From Paracyclopina nana (taxonomy: Eukaryota > Arthropoda > Copepoda > Cyclopoida > Cyclopettidae), in assembly GCA_019096065.1 (NCBI GenBank), contig JAGUCH010000002.1, forward strand, positions 74,501 to 138,500: a stretch of 64,000 bases of DNA, read 5' to 3'. Shown piece by piece: positions 11,701-22,706 of this stretch. The notes beneath the pieces were generated by a model. It saw only the letters and a list, made by a program, of their open reading frames with translations, did not search any database and was not told the DNA's origin. How positions within the stretch are numbered: the stretch's first letter is position 1; each line of letters opens with the position of its first letter. The position numbers and the translations under genes were made by a program.

Positions 11701-14269
11701 CCACAGAATGCCAAATGCTCTGCCAAGGTGTCCAATACACTCCAGACCACTCGGTGTTCACAAAATGCCTTTCCTTTGTTGGCAACATTATGATGTGTCT
11801 TGAGGAGGGTGTCAATGATTTGCCAGCCCCAGTTCTTAACCTGCATGCCACATTTGTTGAGGATGACAGAATCACCTTGGTTTGGGACCCTGTAGAGAAC
11901 AGCGATCAATATGAGGTTTACTACAAACAGCTTGAGAACAACTCCAGTCCAGCATCAGCCTTTGAGCATGAGTCGGTGAGTCTCCTCGTCTTTTATCATC
12001 ACTATATACTTGTGTTGTCAAGACTGCTTTACAGTTTATCAATGTGACTACAACCTCTGTCATCATCACTGGACTAGAAACAAACCAATGGTATCAGTTT
12101 TTTGCAATAAGCAGAAATGACTTTGGCACCTCTTTGCCTTCATCAATGGTAATCGTCAACATAAGCCGATCAGCTTGGGACGGTCAGTTGGTCATGGGCA
12201 GACCTTCAGCCCCACATGGAATTGAAGTGGTCACCATTGGCTCAGACACACTCTCATTCACCTGGACTGCTCCAGTCATCAGTGACCATGAGGATCTGCT
12301 CAAGTACAGGTTCACTTATGGTTTAGCCAAGAACTTTGTTGACTTTAGTGAGCATGAAAGCGAAGAGAATGAGACCCAAATCATCACTGTTGAGACATAC
12401 AACACCAACCTGAAGTTGGAAGGGCTGACACCTAACACACAATATGTGGGATTCATCCAGACCATCAGCAACAAATCTGGCATGGCAAGTTGACATTACT
12501 TTCCTTTTAGCTTCACATAAGGCTCATCTGCATCTCATTTTACAGGACAGCCCACCTTCCGAGACATTCCTAGCTTGGACAGATCCAATTGTTCCAGCTT
12601 TTGCTGAGACACCAGCCATTCACCCCAATGAGGGACTGATGGAAGGTGATGCCATCACCATTTTGTGCATCGCCCTAGGCTCGCCTACTCCCACAGTGAC
12701 ACTCTATCTTGGCCAGCATCCCATCAGGTCAGAGCAAACGAGGCACATGGTCACAACCATACACAATATTACAAGGGACATGCAGACCATCTCATGTTAT
12801 GTTGATAACGGCTATGGCACTCCTATGCAATCCTCAAGGACCATCCAGATTGAGAGGGAACCACGGATTGTTGACAAGAAAAACTTGGAGACTCGGGTTG
12901 CCCTTGGCTACATTGGTGGCAAAGTCAAAATAGAGTGTGAAGTGGATGCTTTCCCACCTCCAAGCATTAGCATGGGCAAGATTGATTCAAACTTCCAGCC
13001 CTCCAGATTTAACATGACCACTGTAACCACTGGAGAAGGAGTGTTTAAGAGCACACTGACAATACTGAATGCCACAACCGAAGATTCTGGAGACTACTTT
13101 TGTCGAGCCACAAACACGCATGGCTCAGACAAATTGGAAAAGATTCGAGTAGCAGTGAGCAACCCAACTCATCAAGTACACACACTTTCACAATATCCAC
13201 ATAGCAGATAATGAATCTCCTCTTTATCTCTTTTAAGGGGAAGGATTTGATGCAATGTTGTAGGGACCAAAAAGTCAAGTCCAACTGCTTGGGCATTTGC
13301 AGCCTCAACATTGACTTGGACTATTTACTCTATGACACCGAGTGCATTCCTGAATTTGACAAGTTCATGGAGTGTGGATCAGGTATGATATATTGAATTG
13401 CTCCAACAACGGCTGTGAAAATGCTCATTTCAGATGGCTCTGACCACAGACATTGCTGCAGCATCAATGGAGTTCCAAGGGAGTGTCTGGATTGGTGTCG
13501 TGGATTGCCCGCAAAAGGCAACTCTGAAACATGTGCCCTGATACATGCAAGGACCATTTCTCAGTGCTTCCACGAGGGCCAAATGGCTCTGCCAGGTCCC
13601 CCAACCAACATCAAGGTGACCCCAACCTCAGCCACTTCTGCGGTTGCTTTCTGGGATCCCCCAAATAAGAATCCTGACATGGTGGAGCTGTACAGGATTC
13701 TCTGGCGACAAGAGGGTTCAGTGAGGGCTCACAAAGTGGACACCTCCAGGACCAAGATCACCATTGACCACCTGACCCCTGGAGTGCCCTATGAGCTAGT
13801 GATCAAGGCTGGCAATGCAAATGGAACCTCTCAACTGACCCCTCCCTTGAAATTCATCACCGCGGATGAGTACATTGTAGAGTCCCCTAGGTCTTACAAC
13901 CAGACACCCTCCATAGTTGGGGCTCTTTTGGCTGTTTTCATGCTCATCAGCTTGATTCTGTTGGCTGTCTGGTACTTTAGGGGCAAGAAGTATCCAAGTC
14001 GCAATAACAGCAGCAGCAGCACTCCAAGTGTGTCAAGAAGCTTTGAGAATCCCTACTTTAACCAGGAGGTGACGATGAGCACATTGCAGGCAAATGATGT
14101 GTCTGGTACAACCATGGCTGATGCCATTCAAGCCAGCTCTTCAAATGGAACCATGGAGGCTGATAACAATGGGGAAATACAGATGGAAGCCATGGAAGCG
14201 GAGAGGGGAGCCAAGTGGCCTAAATTGCCTGCAAGATTCAATAATGGATTTGGATTCCAAAGGTTCTAA
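5787..14269 (+). CDS. igdb-1: Ig / fibronectin III / DB-module membrane receptor
   Basis: Twelve exons join in phase to 1456 aa: 5787-5856, 9406-9597, 9651-9804, 9859-10223, 10282-10493, 10550-11007, 11060-11601, 11659-11975, 12035-12484, 12546-13175, 13238-13382, 13434-14269. Order: signal peptide (1-19), Ig (about 24-135), DB module (155-255; CC, GRDHVPCC, CQDMCSG), Fn3, DB (405-500), Fn3, DB (620-710), two Fn3, two Ig (935-1130), DB (1133-1235), Fn3, transmembrane helix (about 1350-1372), Ser-rich cytoplasmic tail of about 80 aa. This mosaic matches nematode IGDB-1 (C25G4.10) type proteins, a family of unknown cell-surface function; the symbol is by architecture, not alignment. Intron 9 (12485-12545) uses a GC donor. 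The 3.5-kb first intron contains the HECT ligase on the other strand. The start was chosen because exon 1 gives a clean signal peptide. Confidence 0.88.
5865..8845 (-). CDS. HECTD2: HECT-type E3 ubiquitin ligase, HECTD2-like
   Basis: Nine exons (8111-8845, 7777-8058, 7607-7728, 7435-7552, 7218-7382, 6875-7158, 6267-6801, 5998-6202, 5865-5941) sum to 2523 nt, 840 aa. The N-terminal exon has a CPSC...CPYC zinc-ribbon-like Cys pattern and a low-complexity linker. The middle and the C-terminal HECT domain follow vertebrate HECTD2 closely as I remember it (GEPGLDMGGLTKEWF, FHSVCASNALIMLRPEEVE, TTGSDRVPVGGM, EAHTCFNQL, ISNAEGFGLE end). The Cys in HTCFN is the expected thioester catalytic residue, so an active E3 is inferred. 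The 6203-6266 intron uses a GC donor. Start: ATG at 8845 lies just after a splice acceptor; the exon upstream (ending about 8906) hits stops and is 5' UTR. The whole gene lies in intron 1 of the receptor gene on the opposite strand. Confidence 0.93.
8906..8945 (-). other. Probable 5' UTR exon of HECTD2-like gene
   Basis: On the minus strand, sequence ending TGTTTGCAAAG is followed by a strong donor GTAAGCAGCC. An acceptor (CTTCCCCAG) sits just before the coding ATG at 8845. An ATG in this upstream exon meets a stop after seven codons, so it is untranslated or a short upstream ORF. The upstream limit is unknown. Confidence 0.45.
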
Positions 14270-14380
14270 ATCACTATTCATCCTGCTGACCTATATTCTG
14301 TGATAAAATGCAAAAAACAACAATCTTGCTTATGGACAAAGGGCATTAAAAACCAGCTGAAAAAATAACTTTATTGTCTC

Positions 14381-15101
14381 TCAGAAGGAAGTGTCGCATA
14401 GGTTCAGGTCATCAGGGTTGTTCAGCTTGCAATTGGGCTCCCCATTGGTTTTGGCCTCACATATAAACCTTGCTGATTGGTACCTCAAAATCTGCCCAGC
14501 ACTGGGGTCTTCGCTGTGGGGCTTTGCAAGGACAAAAACCTGGTACTTTTTGGCCCCATTGGCCACAGCAGAAGCACAAACCTTGCCAGGTTTATGGTCT
14601 TCCAGCTTTGACTGGGCAATGGCTTGCTCAGCATCATCTCCATGTTTGTCCTTACACTTCAGTCCCTTTATCTTGTAGTCTATAAACATTTTTGTTAAGG
14701 GATGAAGTGACTTTTTTTCAACCAATAACTTAGCTTACCTGTATTGAAGTTAGGCGTAAATCCAATTGGTATGATTTGAAAAGCGAAAAATCCCCGTTCA
14801 AATTCAAAGCAGTCCTTGTTGGAGTTTTCCTTGGTCATTTTCAAGCCAAAGTGCTTTTCAGGGTCACATTTAGGCCTTCATGTTTGAAAGCATATTAGAA
14901 AAAAGTCATTTTGGGTAAGTGGGACAATATTCACCTGTTGTCATATTTGTCCCAATGGGGGAAATAGATGTGGTTGTAACCAGGATCTTTCTCATCAGTG
15001 GTACACCTATCATTGCCATCATCAGGGTCTTCATCAGATTGGGCCAAATTGGCCCAAAATGCCAAGACCAAGATAGTAAGTACAGCCAATTTGGTCATCA
15101 T
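14381..15101 (-). CDS. Small secreted protein of unknown function
   Basis: Three exons (14935-15101, 14739-14875, 14381-14679) join in phase to 200 aa. The N terminus MMTKLAVLTILVLAFWANL is a clear signal peptide. The mature protein has few Cys residues, an HIYFPHWDKYDN segment and a Lys-rich C-terminal half. I recognise no family. It is tail to tail with the receptor gene (112 bp between stops). An alternative in-frame start eight codons upstream (15125) would weaken the signal peptide, so the ATG at 15101 was chosen. Confidence 0.75.
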
Positions 15102-15627
15102 CCCTTGATGAAACTTGAGACTCAACTAAAAGAGACTTTACACCAGGAACCATATTTATTTAGCCTCTAAGCCCCAATCATCAAAGTTCTCGAAGAGGTT
15201 CTGAAGCCTTATAACAATGGACCTGGGTATATGGATGATCTGAGCCTGATATTTACAGTTCATTGCGAACAAAACTTGGGATGTAGACAAACATTGAGGC
15301 AATTGAACAAAAACCACTTATAATATGTGATCTTGGGTGAGCAAGTGTGGGTAGAGGATTAGTGATTAAGGTATGGCTCATTACAAGAGTTAAAAATAGC
15401 CTTAGTTACCTTGAATCTTCTTCGCTTACACCAAAGGTAGGGCCAAGATCTAGACTCAAAAATGAGATTACACTGATAATCAAATCTGAAAGCTTTTTTT
15501 CTGATGATACTTTCACTTTTAGAAGATGAAAAAAGATCTGACATCCCATATACACTGGTCAATTCTGGTTTTGCTCTCCTAAGTCTGTAGAGAGGCAACT
15601 TCAGTTCTTAAGGACAACTCTAGAGAA

Positions 15628-16456
15628 ATGGTTGCTTTTATTCCAGTATTGATCTATTCCCTGGTTGCCATAACTTCAAGTGTCTCCCTGAGTCTCATTT
15701 GGAAGTATCTAGATGGGAAGCCTCCAGGATTGGAGACTTTGCTGGATCTTGCGATGAAAGACTTGGCTTTCAGCTCATGGCTATCCGCTTTGGTCACTAC
15801 CTCTTCACTCATAACTCATTTTGCCCTAGAGGGTGAACCAGTGAGCCCAAAGTTGGGCATTGCCATGCAAATTTTGGCCTTTTGCATAGTCTCTGTCAAC
15901 CTGCTCTACTCTCTCAGTGCCATAATCATTAGGTATTTGCTTATTTACCATGGAGTCTTGCTGGAGGCTCATCAAGACCAAACTGTCATTTTGTCTTTGA
16001 GGGTCTTAAACATTTCAATAGCCTGTTTTTTGCTGGCATTTGAGGCTTTGCCACATGGAATAGATGATGGACTTTGGGTGAGAATTTTGGCTCACACCAA
16101 AGGCAGACATTTGTTGGGTAAATCTTTTTCTCCTTTTCATCAACCTAGTTGCAATGGCTTGGCTCCAATTTTGCTTGGAGAGAGACAACTGGAAATTTGC
16201 TCAGAGAAAGAAGAGCTATGAGGTGAACAGTCTTAGGGTAATGTCAGTTATTTTTGCCATTGCAGCTGCTATTTTCATTTACTCTGCAATTCACCTCATT
16301 TTTGGCCAAAGTGGAAATCCCACTGTGTCACTTGTGGGCTTTGGCATCACTGTGACCTATGTGGTCTTGCCAATTTGGGCCATCTCAAGGAATGACAATT
16401 TGAAGAAATTTGCAGCTTCTAAATTGCTGAAAATTTCCCAGCCATTCCAACCATAA
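15628..16456 (+). CDS. Seven-helix membrane protein, possible GPCR
   Basis: Exons 15628-16117 and 16149-16456 join in phase to 265 aa. The intron of only 31 bp (GTAAATC...ACCTAG) is supported because reading through loses the last two helices after 34 codons. Seven hydrophobic segments are visible (about residues 3-25, 46-70, 78-108, 120-145, 160-175, 197-220, 226-248). The third ends in IIIRYLLIYHG, reminiscent of the Arg-Tyr position in rhodopsin-like or serpentine receptors. No family is recognised and the ligand is unknown. Loops are very short and there is no long N terminus. It could also be a non-receptor 7TM protein. Confidence 0.72.
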
Positions 16457-16596
16457 TTCCTCTTCTTTCCATTGTAAGCCAATCCAAATTAGATCTAATA
16501 AAGTTGACTTACTTTCCAAGGAAAACTGTTGTTTGCCTCATTTTTTCTAAACAAATAATTAAAATAATAATTAAATCGCCACAAAAAAATATAACT

Positions 16597-16825
16597 CAAA
16601 TATGTCTCAAAAATGACTCAAAAATGACTCAAAAAGACTCAAAAATGACTCAAAAAGACTCACAAATGACTCACAAATGACTCACAAATGACTCACAAAT
16701 GACTCACAAATGACTCGAAATGACTCGAAATGAATCAAAAATGACTCAAAATGAATCAACATGAATCAACATGAATCAACATGAATCAACATGACTCAAA
16801 ATGACTTTTAAAAAAATGACTCAAA
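16597..16825. repeat. Minisatellite, about 10-11 bp unit (ATGACTCAAAA)
   Basis: About twenty tandem copies of ATGACTCAAAA-like units with variants ATGACTCACAA and ATGAATCAACA, in homogeneous sub-blocks, which suggests recent local amplification. No coding potential. Confidence 0.92.
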
Positions 16826-17960
16826 AAGAGGAATGTACAAAGTTACCTGCGATTATTCTCCCAAAATGCCAAATTAAATCAGTTTTCTTTTAACTTTCTA
16901 CTTTTTTTCATTTTATTAAGTTTTACTTAAATCATAAGCGTATTTGAAAAAAATCAATAAATACTTCTGCTCTGTAATTTCCCGTTTTTTTAGCCAATCA
17001 AAAAAAGAACATGAGCGCGATTTAAATCTAGCGCCCTCTATAATTTCACAATACTGTTCTCTTTTCTCATTAGTATTTTAAAAATTACATTGATGTAGGG
17101 CGATCCTAGCGGCCTTTTTGGGCAACATCTGGGCGTTTCAGCTTACACTACTTGAGAAAACAAACTGAGTTATCGCGTTTTTTGTGGCTCGAGTTGTAGT
17201 TCGAAGTAAAGAGCCAAGCAAATAAGATTAATAATACTTTTCAAGGATTACTTCATGCGAGACAAAATTATCCTATGTGGACTGGGCTTACCTTAGAAAT
17301 GTGCTGCCATGTTTCGCCTTCAAAAATTGGCTTAATTTTGAGTTTGTTGACACTTTTGGTTTTCCGTTAAACTCGACCAAAGCGCGACTTTTTTTAAGAA
17401 GAAAGCGAAAAACTGAGACTTTGTTGCGTGAAGCGCGCGCGCGCGCGCGCGCCCGGAATTCGCTTCAGTTCAAAAAATGTAAACAAAAACCAACGTTTCG
17501 CGATTTTTCGCGCAACATTTCAAAAATATGTGCTCTAAAACGTGCTTGAATTAGTGCAACATTTATATCAAGTTACAGCTGTGAATTCAGGTAAGAAACG
17601 GTTTTCGCTTGAATTTTTCCGTTATTTCAAACGTAGCCGTTAATTTCGCTCTATAAAGTTGGTTTTTTATCGGTAAAAAAACCGGATTAACGGCAAATTT
17701 TACTCACTTTTCATCTCTTTCAGTTAATGCACTAGTTTATATTGGAGATCCATGTTTTTTTAAGAAACATTTCTTTAACGTTTTTAAGCTTTCGTTATTT
17801 GAACTTGGAGGAAGTTCTGATTATCGCCGCTAGCCCAAAAGATGGCGCTGATCCTAATGCTTAGATTCAAAGTTAATCGAGCCAATAAGCCATTGAAGGG
17901 ACAAACTTTTTCGCTAGATGGCGCTTTTTAAGTATATTTGGAATTACTGTCGCGCGTCAA
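16826..17960. other. Intergenic upstream of the retroelement insertion
   Basis: Holds a (CG)n tract at about 17434-17452, a splice-donor-like CAG|GTAAGAAA at 17589-17594, and three CTCF-core-like motifs (17031-17040 minus strand; 17840-17848; 17914-17924). An open frame at 17277-17549 is built largely from the CG tract (Arg-Ala repeats) and is not called. Confidence 0.45.
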
Positions 17961-17966
17961 ACTTGT

Positions 17967-18021
17967 CACGTGATCACGTGCTGCAATTTGATTGGCTGAT
18001 CAGCGGAGCCAGATTATAAAA
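17967..18021 (+). promoter_or_regulatory. Promoter-like cluster: two E-boxes, CCAAT, TATA
   Basis: Two CACGTG E-boxes (17967-17972 and 17975-17980) form the palindrome TCACGTGATCACGTG. A reversed CCAAT box (ATTGG, 17991-17995) and a TATA box (TATAAAA, 18015-18021) follow at ordinary spacing. Transcription would run rightwards, starting near 18045. The retroelement is inserted about 175 bp downstream of that point, so this is the best candidate for a host promoter hit by the insertion. No experimental support. Confidence 0.5.
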
Positions 18022-18219
18022 CTTTAGTTTCAACACTGAAAAGCTAGGAAAGTTGCGTGAATTTAAAATAGGTTTAATAATTGAAAGGGTGCCATTTTAT
18101 CTGTAGAATATATCATATTAGTAAAGTTTGTAGAATTAGTGCCCCGCAAAAGCCAAAAAATAGCCTATTTGTAGTGTAGCCATGTCAAGTGTCACTAGAT
18201 GGCGCTGCGAATCGAGTGG

Positions 18220-18223
18220 CCAA
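18220..18223. repeat. Left target-site duplication CCAA
   Basis: CCAA directly precedes the TG of the 5' LTR and recurs at 42940-42943 directly after the CA of the 3' LTR. A 4-bp duplication fits Gypsy-type integrases. Confidence 0.85.
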
Positions 18224-18932
18224 TGATGGACGACAAGTTCATCATGGCGTTATGATATGGAAATGGGATGACAGAAACAGAAGGAAGAAGAAGATGACTA
18301 TTCAACGCAAAAATATCAACCATAACCTCGCAACCTCCCTGTTGAATTGCATCAGAAATATGGGAAGGAAGATGAAGCTACCTGGTGAAGGGAGGTTAGC
18401 CTTGGGAGGACAAGGCAGGATTGCGAGGTAGAAGGGAGTTCTTCAGGGGACTTCAGAGAAGCAACATGTCAACCTTATAGCTAGAGGTTGACTGGTGTGA
18501 ACTCTGCCAGCAGCTGGAACCTGAAGATCCTCGCCAAGTTTGACGTGTGCAGCACTGAAGAGACAGCCACAGAGAAGAAACTTTATTGTCATATATATTG
18601 TTTTGAGCTCTGATTAGAAGCAGCTGTTATGTTGTGTTGTGCCAGCTAATGAATAGAAAATACCATCAGACCTTAATGAAGTATATTAGTGCTCAACTCA
18701 TAGCGAGGTCCTGATCCCTGGAATGATCAGGGTGAAAGGGCGAGCCTTAACCACTGGTCAACTGTACATAAGCGTGCCGAGAGGTTCCTTGCCAGAAGCT
18801 GTGTACGTGAGGCTGCGGCCTCTGCATAGCGGCTCGTGAGACCTGGCAGCTCCGGTGTTGCGAATGAGTACTGGACTTGGGACCGATGCTTAACCTTCCT
18901 AGGTTCCTGAAGAGAGTACGAATTGTACACCA
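18224..18932 (+). repeat. 5' LTR (709 bp)
   Basis: Starts TGATGGACG and ends GTACACCA. It matches 42231-42939 base for base as far as I can read. It should contain promoter and polyadenylation signals; a TATATATTG stretch lies at about 18591-18599, and I found no clear AATAAA. The short open frame through its first third (to 18431) is repeated in the other LTR and is not called. Confidence 0.95.
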
Positions 18933-18935
18933 TTT

Positions 18936-18953
18936 TGGAGGCCCCGGAGGGAT
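18936..18953 (+). promoter_or_regulatory. Primer-binding site, tRNA-Thr type
   Basis: Three bases after the LTR lies TGGAGGCCCCGGAGGGAT. Its complement fits a tRNA 3' end: CCA, discriminator T, a 7-base acceptor strand CGGGGCC and a T-stem CCCTC. Several animal tRNA-Thr genes end in GGGGCCT plus CCA, so tRNA-Thr is the likely primer (inference from memory). Confidence 0.7.
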
Positions 18954-20219
18954 AGAATGGCCACTCTCTCTCTAGTGGTTTGAAGACCAAAAGAAGTCCT
19001 GGAAAAAGATGGATGGATGCGTCCTGAAGTTACCCATTTGTGGCTGTGAATTGCCGAGGGCGAGGCTGCGATGGTTAGGCGGCACTTTAGTTGCGACTGG
19101 GGTGTGTCAATACTGTAAAAGTCCTGAGGCTGACGAGCCAAGAAGGCCATCCCGGTGGAAGTGTCTATGTGTAGTCTAGCGGTAAATGCAATGAAAAAGG
19201 CACACGTACATTTCGCACCGTTGCCACATTTAGAGGTTGTGCCTAAATAGACTATATCTATGAATGGACGGCCCTAGTTTGTGAAGAAAATTCCATGGAT
19301 CCTAGCCAGACAAAGTTCCTATGTTGTGTGGCTTGGTACTATCATTTCCTAAGGGAGAAGGCCCGTGGGGACGTCCTTGCTTGTCTTAAGCTGGAAAATG
19401 GGAGCCAAGCAGCCGGAAATGGTAGCCGGGTGGTGGCATGCGTGTCATTGCCCCTGTGGGCTTTAATGGGTCAATGGAGCTCAAGATGGGAGCCATTTTG
19501 GAAAGTTGAACCCGTTAGAAGCTGAAGCAGATGGAAGAACGAATAACCTGGAGCGTGTAGGGCGTGCATGGAGCTTGGGGTGGAAGCCACCCTGGAAAGT
19601 GTATGGTGCTCTGGACCAGGGCTCTTCTGGGGCGCAAAGAGTGCGCGCCTGGGCGAGCTTCGTATACCTGTGTGTGTGTGTACCTCTTTCTCTTTCCATT
19701 CACTTTGTTGAGCTTGCTCAGCACAGTGGCGTTCAGGATTGGTAAAAGTGAATGCAACCCTTGTTTTTCAGCTTGTGGGCACTTAGGATTCTGTTGGACA
19801 TCTGGTGCCTAGGTTTGGTAATATCTCTTCTGAGCAAGTGCTCATCTTTATTCTTGTGTGTGTGTGTGTATATTTGTGTGCGTGTGGGTCTTTGGTGAAG
19901 ACTACTTAGGTAAAAGTGGTCCTAATCATTGAAATAAAAACTTGTCATAGTAATTGCAACTTTTTCTCCGAGTCACTTGACCGGCGTAAGTAGGAAGCTA
20001 ACTGTGCTTTGAACAGTATTACGATTAAAAGCTTTAGCTTTTAATTGAGTGCGATTAGAGGCCTAGTGCTTTTAAGTCGTGCGACGTAGCTCTGTACGAA
20101 AAGTTAGCATTTGTGTTAACTTAGTACAAAAACCTAGTTGAGTCTTAGAGATTAACTTCTCTGACGAAACTAAAGGACAAGTTGAGTTAAAGAGAACCTC
20201 TCTTTAGCGAAACGGAAGG
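18954..20219 (+). other. Long untranslated leader of the retroelement
   Basis: 1266 bases between primer site and the gag ATG. GT-rich stretches lie at about 19667-19682 and 19855-19875. Several short ATG frames occur (for example from 19295) but none has recognisable content. Packaging and dimerisation signals would be expected here. Such a long leader with many upstream ATGs suggests splicing or internal initiation before gag. Confidence 0.6.
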
Positions 20220-22706
20220 ATGTCTCGTGATTTGAAAAATGCACTTCGAGTGCACTTGGAAGTCACTGAGATTGCTTTGGGGAAACTGCTGAAACCTTGC
20301 ACTCCTACTGGGGGAAGCAGGGAGGCAGTGAAGGACTTTCTATCGTGGGTCAAGTACCCAACGTCTACTGGTACCTTGAATGTCACCAAGACAGAGGTGG
20401 TAAGGGCATGGAATGCTACACAAATTATTGTCCTAAACACCGAGGAGCCCCTTTCTCTTGATTTGCATATTATGAAAATCATAGAGCAAATGCCCCAGGA
20501 TGATCCTATTAGACAGATTATGGTGGTGGTCAGGTATGTCAATGCAATTGACCCTCCTGATCGCAATTCGGCTACGTGTGCTTTGCTCCTCTATTGTTTT
20601 GGTATGGAGTATTTGAATAAAGCATTCAGGGAGAAGAAAACGATCATTCTTAACAGGTCTACTGATGCTGGTGAAGAGGACTTTGCTAGCCCTAATGAGG
20701 AATTGGAGCCAATAATAACAGCTCTGAGTACCATGATTAATAAAGAGAAACTTACTAACCCAGCAACAGGATTAGATGCTGTTGCTGCTTTGTTTGGATT
20801 ACGGCCTGACTTCTTCTTAGAACCTGATGAGGAAGAAGGACTAGTGATCTCCACTTCGTTTGCAGTGGAGGATCCGCCAAAGGATGCTAATAAAAACAAG
20901 TCATTGGACCTGTCGGCCATCCCCAAGAAGGTTGGGTTCCAAGATGGCCAAAAATCAATCCTCACTTCTACTAAAATGACTTTGAAAGACTTGACTGTCC
21001 TAAATAATTCGGTGGTTCTGCCCCCTGGTAAGGTGGTAGAAACCACAGTAATGAAATTGTTGAAAGGAAAGACCTTGAGTCCATATGACTTGGGTGTGGT
21101 GCGAGCCCATTACACTGCGTTGCATGATGCGAGCACTGCTAATAAAATAATAGCTACTGCCCAAATGACTGCAAAGCACATGTTTGGGGCTGACCCAAAT
21201 GATATTTACGAACGAAACCTTGAACGGGTTTTGAAATTAGCTGATGCTGCGTCCAAAGATTCATTAATACCAGTTGCTGAGTCGGTCTACCATGAAGATG
21301 CTCCACTGGATGAACGGATTGAAGCTATCAATATTAACGAAATAGTGGATGTCGAATCTGCTAGGCGAGTTGTGTTGCAAATGGTGGATCCGGATTTGTC
21401 TCCGGGAAAGAAGGTCATTGAGATGCAAAAGCTATTTCAGGCTTTGCAGACCAGGCCTGAGTTCACCGCATTGCAGCGCAAAATCTTTGTGGAATGTCAC
21501 TTAAAGAGCCCAGAGGTGAGCTATGCGGTTCCCTCGTACTCCGAACATTCGAAAAGTGTGTATGATCCTAAATACAATAAGGATTATATACCTTTGCCTC
21601 CTAATGGGCACCTGAAATTTGCCAATACTAGTGCTCTCAAGGAAATCAGAGCAAAGTACTCTAAGAGGTTCGATATGCAAAGTTCTTCTAATACCGCTGA
21701 TAGTGTGTTAGAATTCTTGCGCACAATAAGTACACTGGCCCACCGGTATGATTGGAGCCATGATGCTATAATTGAAGGTTTATGCGAAGGGGCCACTGCA
21801 AGCACAGCTGAGTACTTCAGAGGTGTGGCAAGTGAAGGCGTAGAGATCCTTTGGAATGACATCTATGCTTACACCAAGAATGTCCAGGAGGTGGATGAGT
21901 TTATAAGAATACATAATATCATCAGGAATCCCACCCAGACTTTTGACCAGTCTGTAAGGGAATTGTATAAACTCAGGTTGCGAATCCATAGAGACTCTAT
22001 GGATGGGGATGGCAAAGCACATGCCATTTCTGAAACAATCACTGATGCGCATGCCCTGCTGAAAAGGCATTGGCCTCAACAATACCAAGGGTATATCAAT
22101 ATATACCATGAGCATTTGTTGAAGCAAGGCACGCCCCTGAGGAGCATGGCTGCTCTATCTGAGATGGTCAAGGTAATTGGGGGCCATGTGGGGACCCACA
22201 TACCGAAAACTGAGCGAGACAGAGGGGCTAGAGATGCTAGACTACCTATGGCCCCAGCTGTTAAACACAAAGCCCATCTTGCTATGGTTGAAGTTGATGA
22301 GGACAATTTGGACAGTGCTAGCATGCTATCAGTGATGTCACATGTTAGCTCAAAGAGTGCCAAAATAATAAGTGCTCTGCATGGTGAGTTGGCTAGAAAG
22401 AATACAGAATTGGAACGCCAAACTGCTGAAGTAGCGGCGTTAAAAGCCGAGACTGAGGCTGAGCGATCTAAAAGAATTGCGGCTACCTTTAATATCGACA
22501 TTAGTAAGCTGCCGGCGGGGAACCCGTTCGAAACAGGTGGATGCCTGTTCTGCAATGGGACCCACTATGCCAAAAGTTGCGAAAACTATCCAGGTGTTTC
22601 ACTGGATGAGTTAAAAAAGGATGGCACTGTGTGTATATCTTGTAAAGGATTACACAAGGTCATAAATGGATTACCGTGCTGGAAGTCGCGACAAGCACGA
22701 AGGTAA
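20220..22706 (+). CDS. gag: Gag-like structural polyprotein (828 aa)
   Basis: An uninterrupted 828-aa frame opens 1.27 kb after the primer site. The bulk is helical and without a match I recognise. A coiled-coil region rich in Glu/Ala/Lys lies at about 715-755. Near the C terminus are two Cys/His clusters (about 775-790 CLFCNGTHYAKSC, and 807-822 CISCKGLHK...PC), i.e. Cys-x2-Cys-x3-His-x4-Cys followed by Cys-x2-Cys, the nucleic-acid-binding signature of a nucleocapsid. Spacing resembles gag knuckles of BEL/Pao elements more than the retroviral CCHC. It is about twice the usual Gag length. The stop (TAA, 22704-22706) overlaps the next gene's ATG. Confidence 0.85.
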   Translation: MSRDLKNALRVHLEVTEIALGKLLKPCTPTGGSREAVKDFLSWVKYPTSTGTLNVTKTEVVRAWNATQIIVLNTEEPLSLDLHIMKIIEQMPQDDPIRQIMVVVRYVNAIDPPDRNSATCALLLYCFGMEYLNKAFREKKTIILNRSTDAGEEDFASPNEELEPIITALSTMINKEKLTNPATGLDAVAALFGLRPDFFLEPDEEEGLVISTSFAVEDPPKDANKNKSLDLSAIPKKVGFQDGQKSILTSTKMTLKDLTVLNNSVVLPPGKVVETTVMKLLKGKTLSPYDLGVVRAHYTALHDASTANKIIATAQMTAKHMFGADPNDIYERNLERVLKLADAASKDSLIPVAESVYHEDAPLDERIEAININEIVDVESARRVVLQMVDPDLSPGKKVIEMQKLFQALQTRPEFTALQRKIFVECHLKSPEVSYAVPSYSEHSKSVYDPKYNKDYIPLPPNGHLKFANTSALKEIRAKYSKRFDMQSSSNTADSVLEFLRTISTLAHRYDWSHDAIIEGLCEGATASTAEYFRGVASEGVEILWNDIYAYTKNVQEVDEFIRIHNIIRNPTQTFDQSVRELYKLRLRIHRDSMDGDGKAHAISETITDAHALLKRHWPQQYQGYINIYHEHLLKQGTPLRSMAALSEMVKVIGGHVGTHIPKTERDRGARDARLPMAPAVKHKAHLAMVEVDEDNLDSASMLSVMSHVSSKSAKIISALHGELARKNTELERQTAEVAALKAETEAERSKRIAATFNIDISKLPAGNPFETGGCLFCNGTHYAKSCENYPGVSLDELKKDGTVCISCKGLHKVINGLPCWKSRQARR

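Noticed and set aside
17277..17549. Open frame of 90 codons
   Set aside because: It is kept open mainly by a (CG)n tract giving Arg-Ala repeats; no family, no splice or promoter context.
18189..18431. Open frame within the 5' LTR, repeated in the 3' LTR
   Set aside because: No recognisable content; explained by LTR sequence.
22646..22706. Programmed -1 frameshift site between gag and pol
   Set aside because: No canonical X-XXY-YYZ heptamer in the 61-nt overlap; a stop/start overlap explains the junction at least as well. Not excluded.
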